Assembly (NCBI GenBank): GCA_963580285.1
Contig: OY757013.1
Span: 132,615,027 to 132,679,026 of the forward strand
Direction of reading: 5' to 3'
DNA length: 64,000 bases
From: Lucinisca nassula
Lineage: Eukaryota > Mollusca > Bivalvia > Lucinida > Lucinidae
Shown: piece by piece, positions 29,681 through 41,647 of the stretch
Layout: each line of letters opens with the position of its first letter
Position numbering within the stretch: position 1 is the stretch's first letter
Program-made: the position numbers and the translations under genes
The notes under the pieces: generated by a model
What the model was told of the DNA's origin: nothing
The model's input: only the letters and a program-made list of their open reading frames with translations
Databases searched by the model: none

Positions 29681-30852
29681 ACACATTTATTCAATATCAA
29701 GGGCCGAAATAAAAAAAAAATCGGTAGATAACTGTCGGATTTAGGCTTTACAAAATAGAAGTGAAGGAATCGATACAATTAACCCACAGCTCCCATCAGA
29801 GACACCAAAGGGAAAGAATAACAAACATGAAACAACAAACCCTAATGGAAACATCAATAGCGGAAGTCCAAAAGGACAGTTACTTTCCCACAAAATGGCT
29901 TATGGGCTATGCAAAACAAAATAATACAAGCGATACAAACATTCAAAGACAAACCATAACAAAAATAAACCGTGACAAAAGAACCGCCTTGGAACGGTCA
30001 GTGAAATGACTTCTGCTGGATTTTACGTGGCCATAATCCTCGCCCTTACTCCCGTCGCGATTTAGACAAATTATTTGTTCAGTTCGCATGATGGCCTCCT
30101 CACTCATCAGTACAACATCGCCGTGAACACAAAAAATCAAACAACCACAGAGATGAAACAACGGTGTGGACTCGACAGCGAGAACCCACTAAAATGCTAG
30201 AGCAAAAGAAAACCAAAAGTTAGACTCCGATGGGGTTGGCCAGGCACAGAGCATCAGGCACCAACCAACATTACGTAGAATTAGATTCTCTCTAATTCTC
30301 AGTAAGCCTTTACGCTGGAACCGTCATAGAATCTGAGGCCTGAGCCACCGGCGTGCAATCAAAGAGGGAAGCAAAGTTGTCAACAAAGATTGGGTTAACT
30401 ACCCTGCATGCAGTCGGTCGTATAATATTATTTATGTTGTACCAAAACTTTTTCTATCGAAGATTGTTTAGAGAAATTGGGTGCTGAAGTCATTGCGGCT
30501 ATATATTTTTCGGAATTTATATACTAAGTCACCATAAAATTCGAGTTCCGATAGACCTTGTTGCAGAAAACATTTAAGAAGAATATTGAATTTTGAAATT
30601 AAATCAGAATGACATCTATAAAATTTTGAAAAGGTTTGCATAGTTTATGGTACCGATAACCCTCTTTAAGAAGTTTAGCAGTTAACAATGTATTGCGAGT
30701 GTTGAAGTAAGTTACATGACTACACACTCTGGCAAATCGAATTAATTGCGAAATATAAACCCATAGGATGGCGCATGAGGAACATCACCATCCAAAAAGG
30801 AAAACTTTCAACCTAAAAAAAAATCATCGCGTTTATCATACATTTTGCAAGG

Positions 30853-30950
30853 AGCAAAGTAGAAGTAAAACAAAGATCAGGAATCGATACAATTAACTTA
30901 CACCACCCATCAAAAACACCAAAGGGAAAGAAACACAAACATGAAGCGAC
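30853..30950 (-). mobile_element. Roughly 100-bp Penelope-like 3' end inserted in unit 1
   Basis: AAGTAGAAGTAAAACAAAG...GAAGCGACC stands within the Penelope copy. In unit 2 the site (about 39806-39815) reads straight through, TTTTGCAAGAAACAAACCC. Confidence 0.7.
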
Positions 30951-31627
30951 CAAACCCATCTGCAATAGATAGATGTAAATCCAAAAACGCGGCCTCGGTA
31001 TCAGAAGAATTTGCTTTATTTAAGTTCTGAGGGGTAAATATGACTGATCAAACTATCGAAATAGGCATTGTCAATATTTAATAAATTATCCAAATATAGA
31101 AGTCGAGCTAAACGCTTCAATGATTTCAGATTGATTTTCAGCAGAAAGGGACATCATAAAGCCTCTCTCACAACAAAACAAAAACAGATCGGCGACAAGG
31201 GGTGCACATTAAGTACCCATCGGAATACCCACAACTTGACAGTGTCTAAATAACTAGTGCCAAATATTGTTCTAAATATTGTAAATATTGTCAAGTAGAA
31301 AGGTGAGAGCTTTACACACTTTCTGACATGACCATAAAGCATTATTTTTATGCTCTTCAGAAGTGAAAAAAATATTTCTGACATTACATGCAAGATAGAG
31401 GCAGTATTCCCTGTGAAATGTCCATTCAATTAAACCATTAATTTTTTCTTTTATAAAATTATGAGAAAGTGTAGTGTAAAGGGTGGAAAAATCATTAGTA
31501 GACAGACCTGAAACACGAACACGTCTGGATTCCAATTTATTTAAAACTTCATTAGAATTTTTATAGACCAAAACAGATTTCTACCTGATCTTTCGAAGGC
31601 TTTTTATATGAAAACATAGTTTAAGGT

Positions 31628-31900
31628 GACGTAAAGACGTCTTAGCGGCCGTAAAAAGTGTAAAAGTATATGTGTGGCGGCCGTAAAATGTCCCTGCCCT
31701 ACATTGTAGTGTCGTTTATATTTTCTTGTCCTTTGGGATCATTGATTCCATTGTTGAATTTTGAAAATATTTGAGGGTCACTGATGAAACCAAATGGGCC
31801 GAAACTAGCTAGTCTGTCCAAGAAAACATGTACACTCCATATGTTCTAGTTCAGTGGTGTATTCCTTGTTTCCAATGGATAACCCTTTCTAGAAAATATT
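31628..31900 (+). mobile_element. Family-2 hammerhead unit inserted antisense in the Penelope-like ORF
   Basis: The unit contains two GCGGCCGTAAAA blocks, the ribozyme and a GATAACCCTTTCTAGAA end. Its ribozyme is plus strand while the surrounding RT reads minus. The same insert occupies the same place in unit 2, so it predates the duplication. Confidence 0.75.
31775..31820 (+). ncRNA. Decaying hammerhead ribozyme
   Basis: GGGTCA, CTGATGA, GAAA, palindromic CTAGCTAG and a canonical GTC cleavage triplet are kept. Stem II reads AACC...GGGCC and no longer pairs well, and stem I has one mismatch (TGTCC). Confidence 0.7.
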
Positions 31901-32669
31901 AGGTTTAGGAAGTAATAAGTTCTTATTTTGAGAATAAAAAGAAATGCGCTTGATCACTAATTTCAGAATGCTAAGTTCCCATTCTTTAAGAGCTTTATGC
32001 TCAACATACTCTCGTTTACACCATCGATTATCATTCAAGGCGGCAGCGATTTCTCTACATTTATTGAAAATCAATTTTAGAAGGAAATCGATATTTCGGT
32101 CCTTTCGAAATTATATTACGTAATTATATTACGTATCATAGAATCAGGAATAATTTTTAAATTGCCAGTAAAATATGACCAGCAGCAGGATAATAATACA
32201 CAGATTTTTTCAATCACGGGTATCGGGAGAGTTAGTGTCAATATCAGGATCAGAAACAAGTTTATTGAAATTACAAATAATAGATCTAACAGGTTGATTA
32301 TATTTATAGCAAATTATGGGTGTTCCAGTATTTTAAAAATAAACAGGAATGAATGAACCTAACTGTCCCGGAAGATACTAGGTAAATCTATAAAATCCAA
32401 ACCCTTATTAATGAAGGATATTTTGATGTAATGACGTAAGTGATTAATTTCAGAATCGATGAAAGGACGAAGAACATGCTGAGTATAACCTCTGATTGAA
32501 AGAGTAGCATCGTATAAGTGATGAGAACTAGAATTTATTCGCCTCGGTGTCAGAATCAGTAATACAGTAATGGGTAATGAACCTAGAAAAGCGAGCATTG
32601 AGTGGCGTCCATGATTCAATAATATTATGGACAGTCCCTTCAGCCTAGTATTGTTTCTTTTAAAAGCAT

Positions 32670-32671
32670 AG

Positions 32672-32704
<33 letters not shown>

Positions 32705-34357
32705 TTCTTTACTTTAAGAGAGTGACCCATTTGGTTTAAACCAGTCTTTCATGAGGCCCTCTTTCACAACAATATGTACATGTGTAACAATATATACAAA
32801 AATAATGAAAAGACGATCAATGAAAAAATATGATGAAGAATATTTACAAAAACATTATATAAATATAAAAATGATATTTACAATGCAGGACTGGGTTGGA
32901 GGTATAAATGCTTGATACATACAAAGAAAAAAATTACTCCTTCGTAATCCATTCTATTACATGTTTAGTAAAAGTATCAAGTGTTGACGAATTCTTTATA
33001 TTCGCTGGAATTATATTCCATATGACTGGTCCAGAGTAAGATAAACTGTTTTTAAATAAACTCATATTTGGTTTTGGGATAGCAAAATTCTGATTCGAAA
33101 TAGATCGTAATGATGTGTCGGGTAAAGTATCTGCTCGTAACTGAAAAAGTTCTTTAATACATTGTGGAACCATACTGTTCATCACTTTATACATTATTTT
33201 TGATTTGTTGACAAATACACTATGATCGAAAGATAAAATATTTAATCGCCTCCCGGCACTTTCAAGATCCGAATATTCATTACCTAGAATATTTTTACAA
33301 ACTCGTCTTTGAAGTTTTGTTATTTGCGAAACATTATAATTAGAAGAATTTCCACAAACAATATTACAATAATTAAAATGTGGCTGGATGTAAGCATTAT
33401 AGAACATCCACCTATGTTCAATATATAAATACGATTTTATTTTCGATAGAAAGTAGAAGTAAAACAAAGATCAGGAATCGATACAATTAACTTACTCCAC
33501 CCAACAAAGACACCAAAGGGAAAGAAACACAAACATTAAGCGACCAGACCAAATATATGAAGAAACCTTTTTACAAACATATTGAAAATGGTTAGTCCAC
33601 TGCAAATTTTGATCAACATTTACACCAAGTATCTTATCACCTGTTGTCAATTCCAAATTGATGCCATTATATGCTAAAGTGAAACTATCTTCATGGAGCA
33701 TTATACGCTTCTGTCTAGTAGTAATTAGCATGATTTTTGTTTTTTCAGCGTAAAGGAGCATGCCATTTTGTTAAGACCATATATGCAGTTTAAGAAGAGA
33801 ATGTTGCAAATTAGAGTCTAGTGTTTTTAAATCAGGGTGCATGTCATAAATCGTTGTATCATCTGCATATAAATCAATCGAATGAACCTCATCAGATAAC
33901 ACCAATGGTAAGTCATTGATAAAAATTAAAAATAACAAAGGTCCCAATACAGATCCCTGAGGTACTCCACATTTAACATCAGATATACTGGATAATTTAC
34001 CTTCAATAGGTACAACCTGAGTTCGTTGACAAAGATAGGACTCTATGAACTTAATAAATTGCTCGTTACATTTATACAGACTTAGCTTCTTTAGCAGTAA
34101 TGAATGATCGACAAGGTCAAAGGCTTTCTTAAAATCAACCATTATGGTGCCAACTATATTACCATCATTTAATGCTTTAAGCCAGCGTTCAGTCATCAAC
34201 GTTAATGCTGTTTCTGTGGAGTGACCATAGCGTAAACCACTCTGAGATTGATGTAAAACGTCAAATTTATTTAAATACTCCATTAAGTTCTTTTGAATAA
34301 ATTTCTCAAGCAGCTTTGACAATGTGGGTAAAATTGATATGGGGCGATAGTTGTTTA
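32670..34357 (-). pseudogene. 5'-truncated LINE inserted in unit 1
   Basis: Minus-strand frames cover RT from [15 protein letters not shown] (about 34350) through [13 protein letters not shown] and LYADD (33771-34357). A stop and frameshift near 33765-33775 follow, then AEKTKIMLITTRQ (33492-33761) and the C-terminal region (32934-33467). The 3' end near 32690-32775 bears AGAGGGCCTCATGAAAGACT and a tail of (CTTA)n, seen as (TAAG)n at 32670-32702. Unit 2 has no such insertion at 41512-41530. The clade is probably CR1/L2-like, judged only from motifs. Confidence 0.85.
33450..33545 (-). mobile_element. Short Penelope-like 3' end inserted in the LINE ORF
   Basis: AAGTAGAAGTAAAACAAAGA...AAGCGACCAGACCA interrupts the LINE frame. 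It is nearly identical to the pieces at 24163 and 30853. This is nested: a Penelope end within a LINE within the duplicated Penelope region. Confidence 0.75.
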
Positions 34358-34730
34358 CGTTTATAATTGCCATTTTTCCTTCCAAAATAACTTCAAATCT
34401 AAGCAACACGACATTACGTCAGTATACATTAGTGAAGTTTAATGTTCGTGATTTTTTATGATTTTGGTTCTATGGTTCTTTAAAAAAGTACTTTACTTAT
34501 ATGCAGCCGATCGTTAACTAAACATGGGTGAAACCCGGAGCAAATACCTTAAGAATTGGCATGCCATATGTGTCTCGAAAGAATGACGTTGTTGTATTAT
34601 GATTATGGAAACTGCATTTAGGACATTTAAACAATTGATTTGATATCACTGGACAGTACAGAGTTCGTTGACAGGTACTTTATCATTCTTGATAGAAAGA
34701 AAAATCGACAGTTTGGTACTTGTGAACTTT

Positions 34731-35016
34731 GTTTGTTTGTATTGGAGTTTAACGGCAAATTCAACACTATTTGAGGTCATTTTTAGTCGGTCGGTTTACC
34801 TATCCACGCTTTTTCTCTTAACCAGTACAGTGCACATTCGTTCGCCAGAAACTGACAACTGCCCTTCTTGAATCAGCGGAAGGGAGAGAATGACCGTAGA
34901 AATGATTTCATGACCAATTTCCATGAAAGAATGTTGCCGACCCCGGCAGGTATCGAACCCGCGTCCTCCTGATCACCAGTCAGATGCGCATCCGACTGAG
35001 CTACCGAGGCCGGCAA
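34731..35016 (-). mobile_element. SINE B, tRNA-derived, unit 1
   Basis: The minus-strand head (35016-34934) folds as a near-complete cloverleaf: a 7-bp acceptor with one G-U pair, D arm GGTAGCTCAGTCGG, a 5-bp anticodon stem with loop CTGGTGA (anticodon GGT, Thr-like), and T arm GCGGG-TTCGATA-CCTGC. A body shared with SINE A and a GTTAAACTCCAATACAAAC tail follow. The same insertion is at 42088-42398. Confidence 0.88.
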
Positions 35017-35214
35017 AGTACTTGTGTATACCAAATTTAAATTGAGTATCTTAGCTCAATTCGTCAAAGAGCGTACATTTGAACTCGGCGTGATCTTTGT
35101 CAAACCAATGGCTACCTGTCATTATACGATAACACACCCATGCGACATACTGCATTTTCACATATCCAAAATAGCTACTGTTCAAATGAAAATCCGAGAC
35201 TTTGTTTTCTTATC

Positions 35215-35455
35215 TATACCCCCCCCCCCCCCCCCAAATGAAATTCTTTTCACGGACAGCCCCAAGGCGTATCTTCTGTCTTTTTTGTTTTGGATAGCAC
35301 ATTGGCCATTTTGTGGGAAAATAACTGTCCTTTTGGCTGTCCGCTATTGATGTTTCCATAAGGGTCTAGTTGTTTCATGTTTGAGTATCTTTCCCTTGGG
35401 TGTCTCTGATGGGAGCTGTTGGTTGATTGTATTGATTCCTGGGCATTCATTTCTA
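35215..35455 (+). mobile_element. Penelope-like 3' end, unit 2
   Basis: It has a C-run at 35220-35235 and ends CATTTCTATTTTTCATAAAG. Shorter than its unit-1 partner because of an internal deletion near 35280. Confidence 0.65.
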
Positions 35456-35819
35456 TTTTTCATAAAGACAATAAATAAATAAATCAGCGACGCTGTTCAT
35501 TAGGTTGCTAATGACCATTTTGACAACCAAGGGGACGTAACTCTACTATTTTTGGTCCGATCTTATCCATATTTTAAACTTGTTCAAGATTTTATGTATG
35601 CCAAAAGTATCTGCAAGTTTCATGAAGAGTCAACAAAAAATGAAGATATCTGCTTTCCCAAACAGACGACATACGACGGACGATGACGGCTGCCAACCTA
35701 TAGCTCACTCAGAGCCTTCGACTCAGGTGAGCGAAAAATACGATAGACGCAAAAAGGAAAAAAAAATCTGCAACAGACAACCAATCCGTTTTGGTTAGGG
35801 GGTGGAAATATAAGAATCT

Positions 35820-36240
35820 TATATGGGTGTGAGGGGTGGATGTAAAAATGTCCCGAGGGTCATTGTCCGGCATTACGAGGCTTGCCGGAAGATGCCGGAC
35901 AGTGATCCCGAGGGACGGATTTTTCTATCGACCCCTCACGCCCATATTGGATTCTTTTTCTTGCATACCTTCCATTTCTTAGGGCGGATTTTTAATGCTG
36001 CAGTCATTTCGAGTACCGACGTCCGCCATATTGTGATGACAGTACAGGAATGTTTAGTGACGTCACGTAACGTGCTGTGACGTCAACCTTAACGACGGCG
36101 CAAACGAAGTCGTAATCAACCATTGCATTTTTCAAACACGCGATTATATTCAATTTTGGGGTCGGAACACCAGGGTCAGAACATAAATTTCTATCCCAGG
36201 GTAAAATCACGGATTTCCTTGTCTGGTGTGCAAGAATATT
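35820..36240. repeat. Dispersed repeat R3 with internal hairpin
   Basis: Absent from the matching site in unit 1 (about 27415). It contains an inverted repeat TCCCGAGGGTCATTGTCCGGC...GCCGGACAGTGATCCCGAGGG-type at about 35850-35920. The family recurs in reverse at 58140-58500 and partly at 17980-18195. Confidence 0.75.
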
Positions 36241-36281
36241 AGGGCTTAACACGAAAGAATAGACCCTTAGCATTCTCCAAT

Positions 36282-36668
36282 TTATTCATTACGATAACAC
36301 ATCCGTGTGATATAGTGCATTTTTTCATACCTCAAAAAGGTAATTTTTCTGTTGAAAATTTGTGATATTTTTCTTATTTATACTCAGAACAAAGTTTTTT
36401 GGTGCTCGTTAGAACCGCCTCATTGAGGCTCCCAAAATCTCTGCTCAAAAACATAGGTTGTGGGTACTCGTTAGAACCGCCTTGCAAAACATAGATTGTG
36501 GGTACTCGTTAGAACCGCCTTGCTTTGCAAGGCGGTTCTAACGAGTACCCACAACCTATGTTTTTGAGCAGAAATTAAAAAAGATAATGTAGACCCTGTT
36601 AACCTCAAGTTCGTTACATAAAAGATTGGGTTTAAGAGGGTCAGATTACACAGGCGTGTTTGTGTGGT
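36282..36668. repeat. Rearranged hairpin MITE M1
   Basis: CATTACGATAACACATCCG starts the copy, but the centre has three partial GTTAGAACCGCCT arms (36410, 36472, 36508) before one complete palindrome at 36500-36560. It corresponds to two separate MITEs in unit 1 (27472 and 27795) fused by an internal deletion. Confidence 0.7.
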
Positions 36669-36692
36669 GAGTTCTAGCACGAAGCTTCCTGT

Positions 36693-37160
36693 CGGTCCCC
36701 GCCAATCGGGGCTTGGAGAAATAGATTGGGCTGCATGATGCTTCCACGCAGACCTGACACTGACTGCACATGAGTACTGGTAAACCGGTTAGAAATAGAA
36801 GTATAGGCAATGATCAGGAATCGATACAATTAACCCACAGCTCCCATCAGAGACACCAAAAGGAAAGAAACCAAACATGAAGCCACAGACCCCAACGGAA
36901 ACACCAACGACGGAAAGAAAACCGGTTAGAAGGACAATGCCTGCCTAGGCAAAGTAGTGCGGGTCAGACCGTCAGTGCATATAAGCCCTATTGATTTCAT
37001 TGGGCGGCAGGGCTTGAGATGTTATTTCATCTCAGTGTCGGGTAAAAATCCTACAAAATCGGACGCAACATCTCCAAAATGACCTATACAGTGTTGACGG
37101 GGACGTTAAACCTCGAATCAATCAAACAAACAAACATCGAATCAATCAAACAAACAAAAT
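36693..37160 (+). mobile_element. SINE A copy in unit 2, interrupted
   Basis: Counterpart of 28123-28430. The sequence is split by a 124-bp insertion at 36795-36918 and resumes GGACAATGCCTGCCTAGGC. The tail holds CAAACAAACAAA with a duplicated ATCGAATCAATC block. Confidence 0.8.
36795..36918 (-). mobile_element. 124-bp Penelope-like 3' end with 13-bp target duplication
   Basis: AAACCGGTTAGAA occurs at 36782-36794 and 36919-36931, flanking the insert. The unit-1 SINE has the site uninterrupted. The insert is the extreme 3' end of the Penelope-like family (GGCAATGATCAGGAATCGAT onward). Confidence 0.88.
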
Positions 37161-37430
37161 AAGAGTAACACTGTGCCCCTACCATGGGGGTTAGGGGAAA
37201 CAGATCGGGCTGCATATTGTTTCCGCGCTAGGCTTTGAGCATTGGTAAACCGTTAAGGTCTATTCCTGCCCAGTACAAGATGTGCGGGTCGGATCGTTCC
37301 TGAAACCATAGCGGTTTCTTTGGGCGTTAGGTCTTGGGGTATCAGTTCGTCTCGGTGTCGGGTAAGAGTCCAACAAAGTCGGAAGCAGCGTGACCTAAAT
37401 AGTGTTGATAGGGACGTAAAGCCTCAACAC
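37160..37430 (+). mobile_element. Diverged SINE A relative, unit 2
   Basis: Counterpart of 28440-28700 with the same order of blocks and the end GTGTTGATAGGGACG. Confidence 0.65.
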
Positions 37431-37447
37431 TAACATACGAAACCTTG

Positions 37448-37727
37448 TGGGAATGTCATCACGTGAACAAGTCCGTGAAATGAACACCCCACTTTATATA
37501 GAGAAAACTGGGGTTTACGGGGGTATACATTAGTTTTCTTATTTTTGCTCCAAGACATAGGTTGTGGGTACTAGTTAGAACCGCCTCAATGAGGCGGTTC
37601 TAACGAGCACCCACAACCTATGTTTGCCCTATAAATTAGACAAATACCAGGATTTTACATCAGAAAAGTAGCAATTTTGGAGATGTGAAAAATGCACTAT
37701 GTCGCACGGATGTGTTTTCGTAATGTG
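37448..37727. repeat. Hairpin MITE M1 copy
   Basis: Complete: CATCACGTGAACAAGTCCGTG on the left and GCACGGATGTGTTTTCGTAATG on the right. The hairpin is at about 37555-37625 with loop AAT. Confidence 0.85.
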
Positions 37728-37975
37728 TACCAACGACCCTATTATTATTTGCTAGACTCTGTCTGGATCAGATGCAGAGATCTCCAATCTATTAAATGGT
37801 TTGGATTTTTAAATAGAGCAATTGATTGTCGTCTTAAAACGGAAAATATCACATCAGCACTTTTATCTCGCCAGTCTATTCTCTTGAACTCGAATTAATC
37901 ATCAAAATTAAACAGTAAGCGGAAGAGCAAAACAGACATGGCGTTTCAGTGTACGGTGGTAAATTGAAATTCATT

Positions 37976-38237
37976 ACGATAACACACCCGTGCGACATAG
38001 TGAATTTTTGCACATCTCCAAAATGGCTACTTTTCTTTTGAAAATCCGTGATACTTTTCTTATTTATACTGCAAACATAGGTTGCGGGTGCTCGTTAGAA
38101 CCGCCTCATTAAGGCGGTTCTAACGAGTACCCACAACCTATGTTTTGGAGTAAAAATAAGAAAAATAATGATTACCCCGTAAACCCCAGTTTTCTCTATA
38201 TATAGTGGGGCGTAAGGGGGTCTTCATTTCACGGACG
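37976..38237. repeat. Hairpin MITE M1 present only in unit 2
   Basis: CATTACGATAACACACCCGTG opens the copy. The right end stops at TTCATTTCACGGA, lacking the final CTTGTTCACGTGATG. It replaces about 40 bp present in unit 1 (29235-29275), so this was insertion plus deletion. Confidence 0.75.
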
Positions 38238-38557
38238 GCCATTTCTAGATCCCTTTACATACAAGTCTAAGAGAAATGGCAAACAGGTATGCCAAATCAG
38301 CATCCATGGTAGATATAAATGATTTCGTTATTTTTCGAATTTGGCCTTATGGCCCTTTCAAGATATCCAGTAACAAACCCATGCGAAATTGCAACAAATC
38401 TTGTCTGTTCGATAAATGGCTGGAATCAAATGATTCGGTAACTTATTGTCCGTGTTTGGCTCAATGGCCTTTTCAAACGAACTCGAGTCACGAGTCTCAG
38501 CAAAATAACAAAATAATAATTATAATATAAAACATAAAGTAACATGAAATGAAATTA

Positions 38558-38594
<37 letters not shown>

Positions 38595-38704
38595 CAAATG
38601 ATAACACCAAAATAACAATAATGATAATAATAATAAAACACATTTATTCAATATCAAGGGCCGAAATAAAAATTTCGGTAGAATACTGTCTGATTTAGGC
38701 TCTA

Positions 38705-41512
38705 CAAAACAGAAGTGAAGGCAATGATCAGGGATCGATACAATTAACCCACAGCTCCCATCAGAGACACCAAAGGGAAAGAAACACAAACATGAAACAA
38801 CAAATCCTAATGAAAACATCAATAGCGGAAATCCAAAAGGACAGTTACTTTCCCACAAAATGGCCAATGGGCTATCAAAAACAAAATAATATAAGCGATA
38901 CAAACGCTCAAAGACAAACAATAACAAAAATAATCCGCGACAGAAGAACCGCCTTGGAACGGTCAGTGAAATAAATTCTACTGGATTTTACGTGGCAACA
39001 ATCCTCATCCTTACTTCCATCGCGATTTAGACAAATTATTTGTTCCGTCCGCATGATGGCCTCCTTACTCATCAGTGCAACATCTCCTTGAACAGCAACT
39101 GAGATGAAACAACGATGGTGACTCGACAGCAAGAATTCACTGAAATGCTAGAGCAAAAGAAAACCAACAGATAGACTCCGATGGGTTGGCCAGACACAGA
39201 GCATCAGGCAGCAACCAGCATTACATAAAATTAGATTTTCTCTAGTTCTCAGTAAGCCTTTACGCTGGAACCGTCATAGAATCTGAGGCCTGACGCACCG
39301 GCGTGCAATTAAAGAGGGAAGCAAAGTTGTCAACCGTGATTGGGTTAACTACCCTGCATGCAGTCTGTCGTTTAACATTTATGTTGTACCCAATCTTTTT
39401 TCTATCGAAGATTGTTTGTAGAAATTTGGTGCTGAAGTCATCGCCGTTATATATATTTATTTTCTGAATTTATATACTAAGTCACAATAAAATTCGAGTT
39501 CCGAATGATCTTGTTGCAGAAGAGATTTAAGTCCAATATTGAATTTTGAAATTAAATCAGAATGGCGTCTATAAAATTTTGAAAAGGCTTTGCGTAGTTT
39601 ATGATACCGTTAACCCTGATTAAGATGTTTAGCAGTTAACAATTTATTACGAGTGTTGAAGTAAGTTACATGACTACACACTATGGCAAATCGAATTGCG
39701 AAATATAAATCCATAGGATGGCGCACGAGGAACATCACCATCCAAAAAAGGAACATTTTCAATCTCAAAATCAAAATCATCGCGTTTATCATAAATTTTG
39801 CAAGAAACAAACCCATCTGCAATAGTTAGATGTTAATCCAAAAACGGAGCCTCGGTGTCAGAAGAATTTGCTTTATTTAACTGAAGTTCGGGGGGGGGGG
39901 GGGGGTAAATTTGACTGATCAAACCATCGAAATAGGTATTATCAATATTTTATAAAACATCCAAATATAGAAGTCGAGCTAAAAGCTTCAATGATTTCAG
40001 ATTGATTTTCAGCAGAAAGGGGTAACATGAAGTCTCTCTCATAACAAAACAAAAACAGTTCAGCCACAAGGGTGCGCACTTAGTACCCATCGGAATACCC
40101 ACAACTTGTCTAAATAACTTAGTACACAAATCTAATGTAAGTATTGTCAAGTAGAAAGCTGAGAGCTTCACACACTTTCTGACATGACCATAAGTTATAA
40201 TTTTTATGCTCTTCAGAAGTGAAAAAAGTATTCCTGACATTACATGCAAGACAAAGGGAGTCTTCCCTATGAAATGTCCATTCAATTAAATCATTAAATT
40301 TTTCTTTTATAAGATTATGAGGAAGTGTAGTGTAATGGGTGGAAAATCATTAGTAGACAGACCTGAAGCACGAACACGTCTGGATTTCAATTTATTTAAA
40401 ACTTCATTAGAATTTTTATAGACCAAAACAGATTTATACCTGATCTTTCGAAGAATTTTTATATGAAAACCTAGTTTAAGGTGACGTAAAGACGTCTTAG
40501 CGGCCGTAAAAAGTGTAATAGTATATGTGTGGTGGCCGTAAAAAGTCTCCCTGTCCTACATTATAGTGTAGTTTATATTTTTCTGTCATTTGGGATCATT
40601 GATTCCATTGTTGAATTGAAAATATTTGAGGGCCTAATGGGCCGAAACTAGCTAGTCTGGCCCAGAAAACATATACACTCAATATTGTGTAGTTCAGTGG
40701 TGTATTCCTTGTTTCCAAAGGATAACCCTTTCTAGGACATATTAGGTTTAGGAGGTAATAAGTTCATACTTTTAGAATAAATTGAAATGCGTTTGATCAC
40801 TAATTTCAGAATGCCAAGTTTACACTCTTTAAGAGCTTTATGCTCAACATACTCTCGTTTACACCATCGATTACAAAATTCATTCAAGGCAGCAGCGATT
40901 TCATCTCTACATTAATTGAAATCAATTTTAGAAGGACATCGATATTTCGGTCATTTAGAAATTATATTACGTATCCTAGAATCAGGAATACTTTTTAAAC
41001 TGCCAGTAAAAATATATCCAGCAGCAGGATAATAATACACATATTTTTTCAATCACAGGTATCAGGAGTGCTAGTGTCAATATCAAGATCAGAGATAAGT
41101 TATTGAAATTAAAAATGATATATCTAACAGGTTTATTGTATTTATAGCAAATTATGGGTGTTTCAGTATTTTGAAAATAAGCAGGAATGAATGAAATCAC
41201 CGAACTGTCCCGGAAGATACTAGGTAAATCTATAAAATCCAAACCCTTATTAATGGAGGATATTTTGATGTAATTACGTTTGTGATTAATTTCAGAATCG
41301 ATTAAAGGACGAAGAGCATGCTGAGTATAACCTCTAGTTAAAAGAGTAGCATCGTATAACTGATGAGAACTAGAATTTATTCGCCTCGGTGTCCAGAATC
41401 CGTAATACAGAAATGGGTAATGAACCTAGAAAAGCGAGCATTGAGCGGCGTCCATGATTCAATAATATTATTGGCAGTCACTTCAGCCTGGTATTGTTTC
41501 TTTTTAAAGCAC
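38705..41512 (-). pseudogene. Penelope-like element in unit 2
   Basis: Same organisation as 29757-32655. RT motif VVGIPMGTKCAPL is preserved in the frame at 39950-40285, and the downstream block CSHVTYFNTRNKLLTAK at 39610-39822. The N-terminal DFIDLPSIFRDS block is at 40982-41242. Frames are broken by indels, and the hammerhead insert sits at 40490-40765. It differs from unit 1 by a few substitutions per 100 bp, judged by eye. Confidence 0.75.
40490..40765 (+). mobile_element. Family-2 hammerhead unit, core deleted
   Basis: Matches 31628-31900, but at about 40629 the sequence goes from GAGGG directly to CCTAATGGGCCGAAAC, removing TCACTGATGAGG-type bases. The catalytic core is lost; GAAAC and CTAGCTAGTC remain. 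Confidence 0.7.
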
Positions 41513-41647
41513 GTAATTTCCGTTTATATTTGCCATTTTTCCTTCCAAAATAACTTCAAACCTAAGCAAAACGACATTACGTCAGTATACATTTGTGAAA
41601 TTAAATGTTCGTGATTTTTCTATTATGTTGGTTCTATGGTTCTTTAA

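Larger units (their letters stand above)
29757..32655 (-). pseudogene. Penelope-like element in unit 1
   Basis: Read on the minus strand from 32655 downward. N-terminal frames (DFIDLPSIFRDS at about 32395; CREIAAALND and RISFYSQN at 31889-32074) are followed by a hammerhead-bearing insert at 31628-31900. Then comes the RT core (TNDFSTLYTTLSHN and ACNVRNIFFTS at 31272-31571), a shifted frame at the IPMGT region, downstream coding remnants to about 30310, and the 3' non-coding end. Frameshifts and stops make it inactive. The IPMGT and DFSTLYTT motifs are typical of Penelope RT. No GIY-YIG endonuclease was recognised. Confidence 0.75.
26690..35205. repeat. Tandem segmental duplication, unit 1
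   Basis: Successive blocks match unit 2 in order and orientation: 26780-27060 with 35240-35465, 27095-27415 with 35487-35797, 28125-29260 with 36693-37968, 29275-30840 with 38240-39800, 30955-32655 with 39815-41512, and 34365-35170 with 41530-42555. It carries a LINE insertion absent from unit 2. Confidence 0.9.

Noticed and set aside
29427..29744. 105-codon frame with an Asn run
   Set aside because: It is generated by the AAT microsatellite in a duplicated repeat region.
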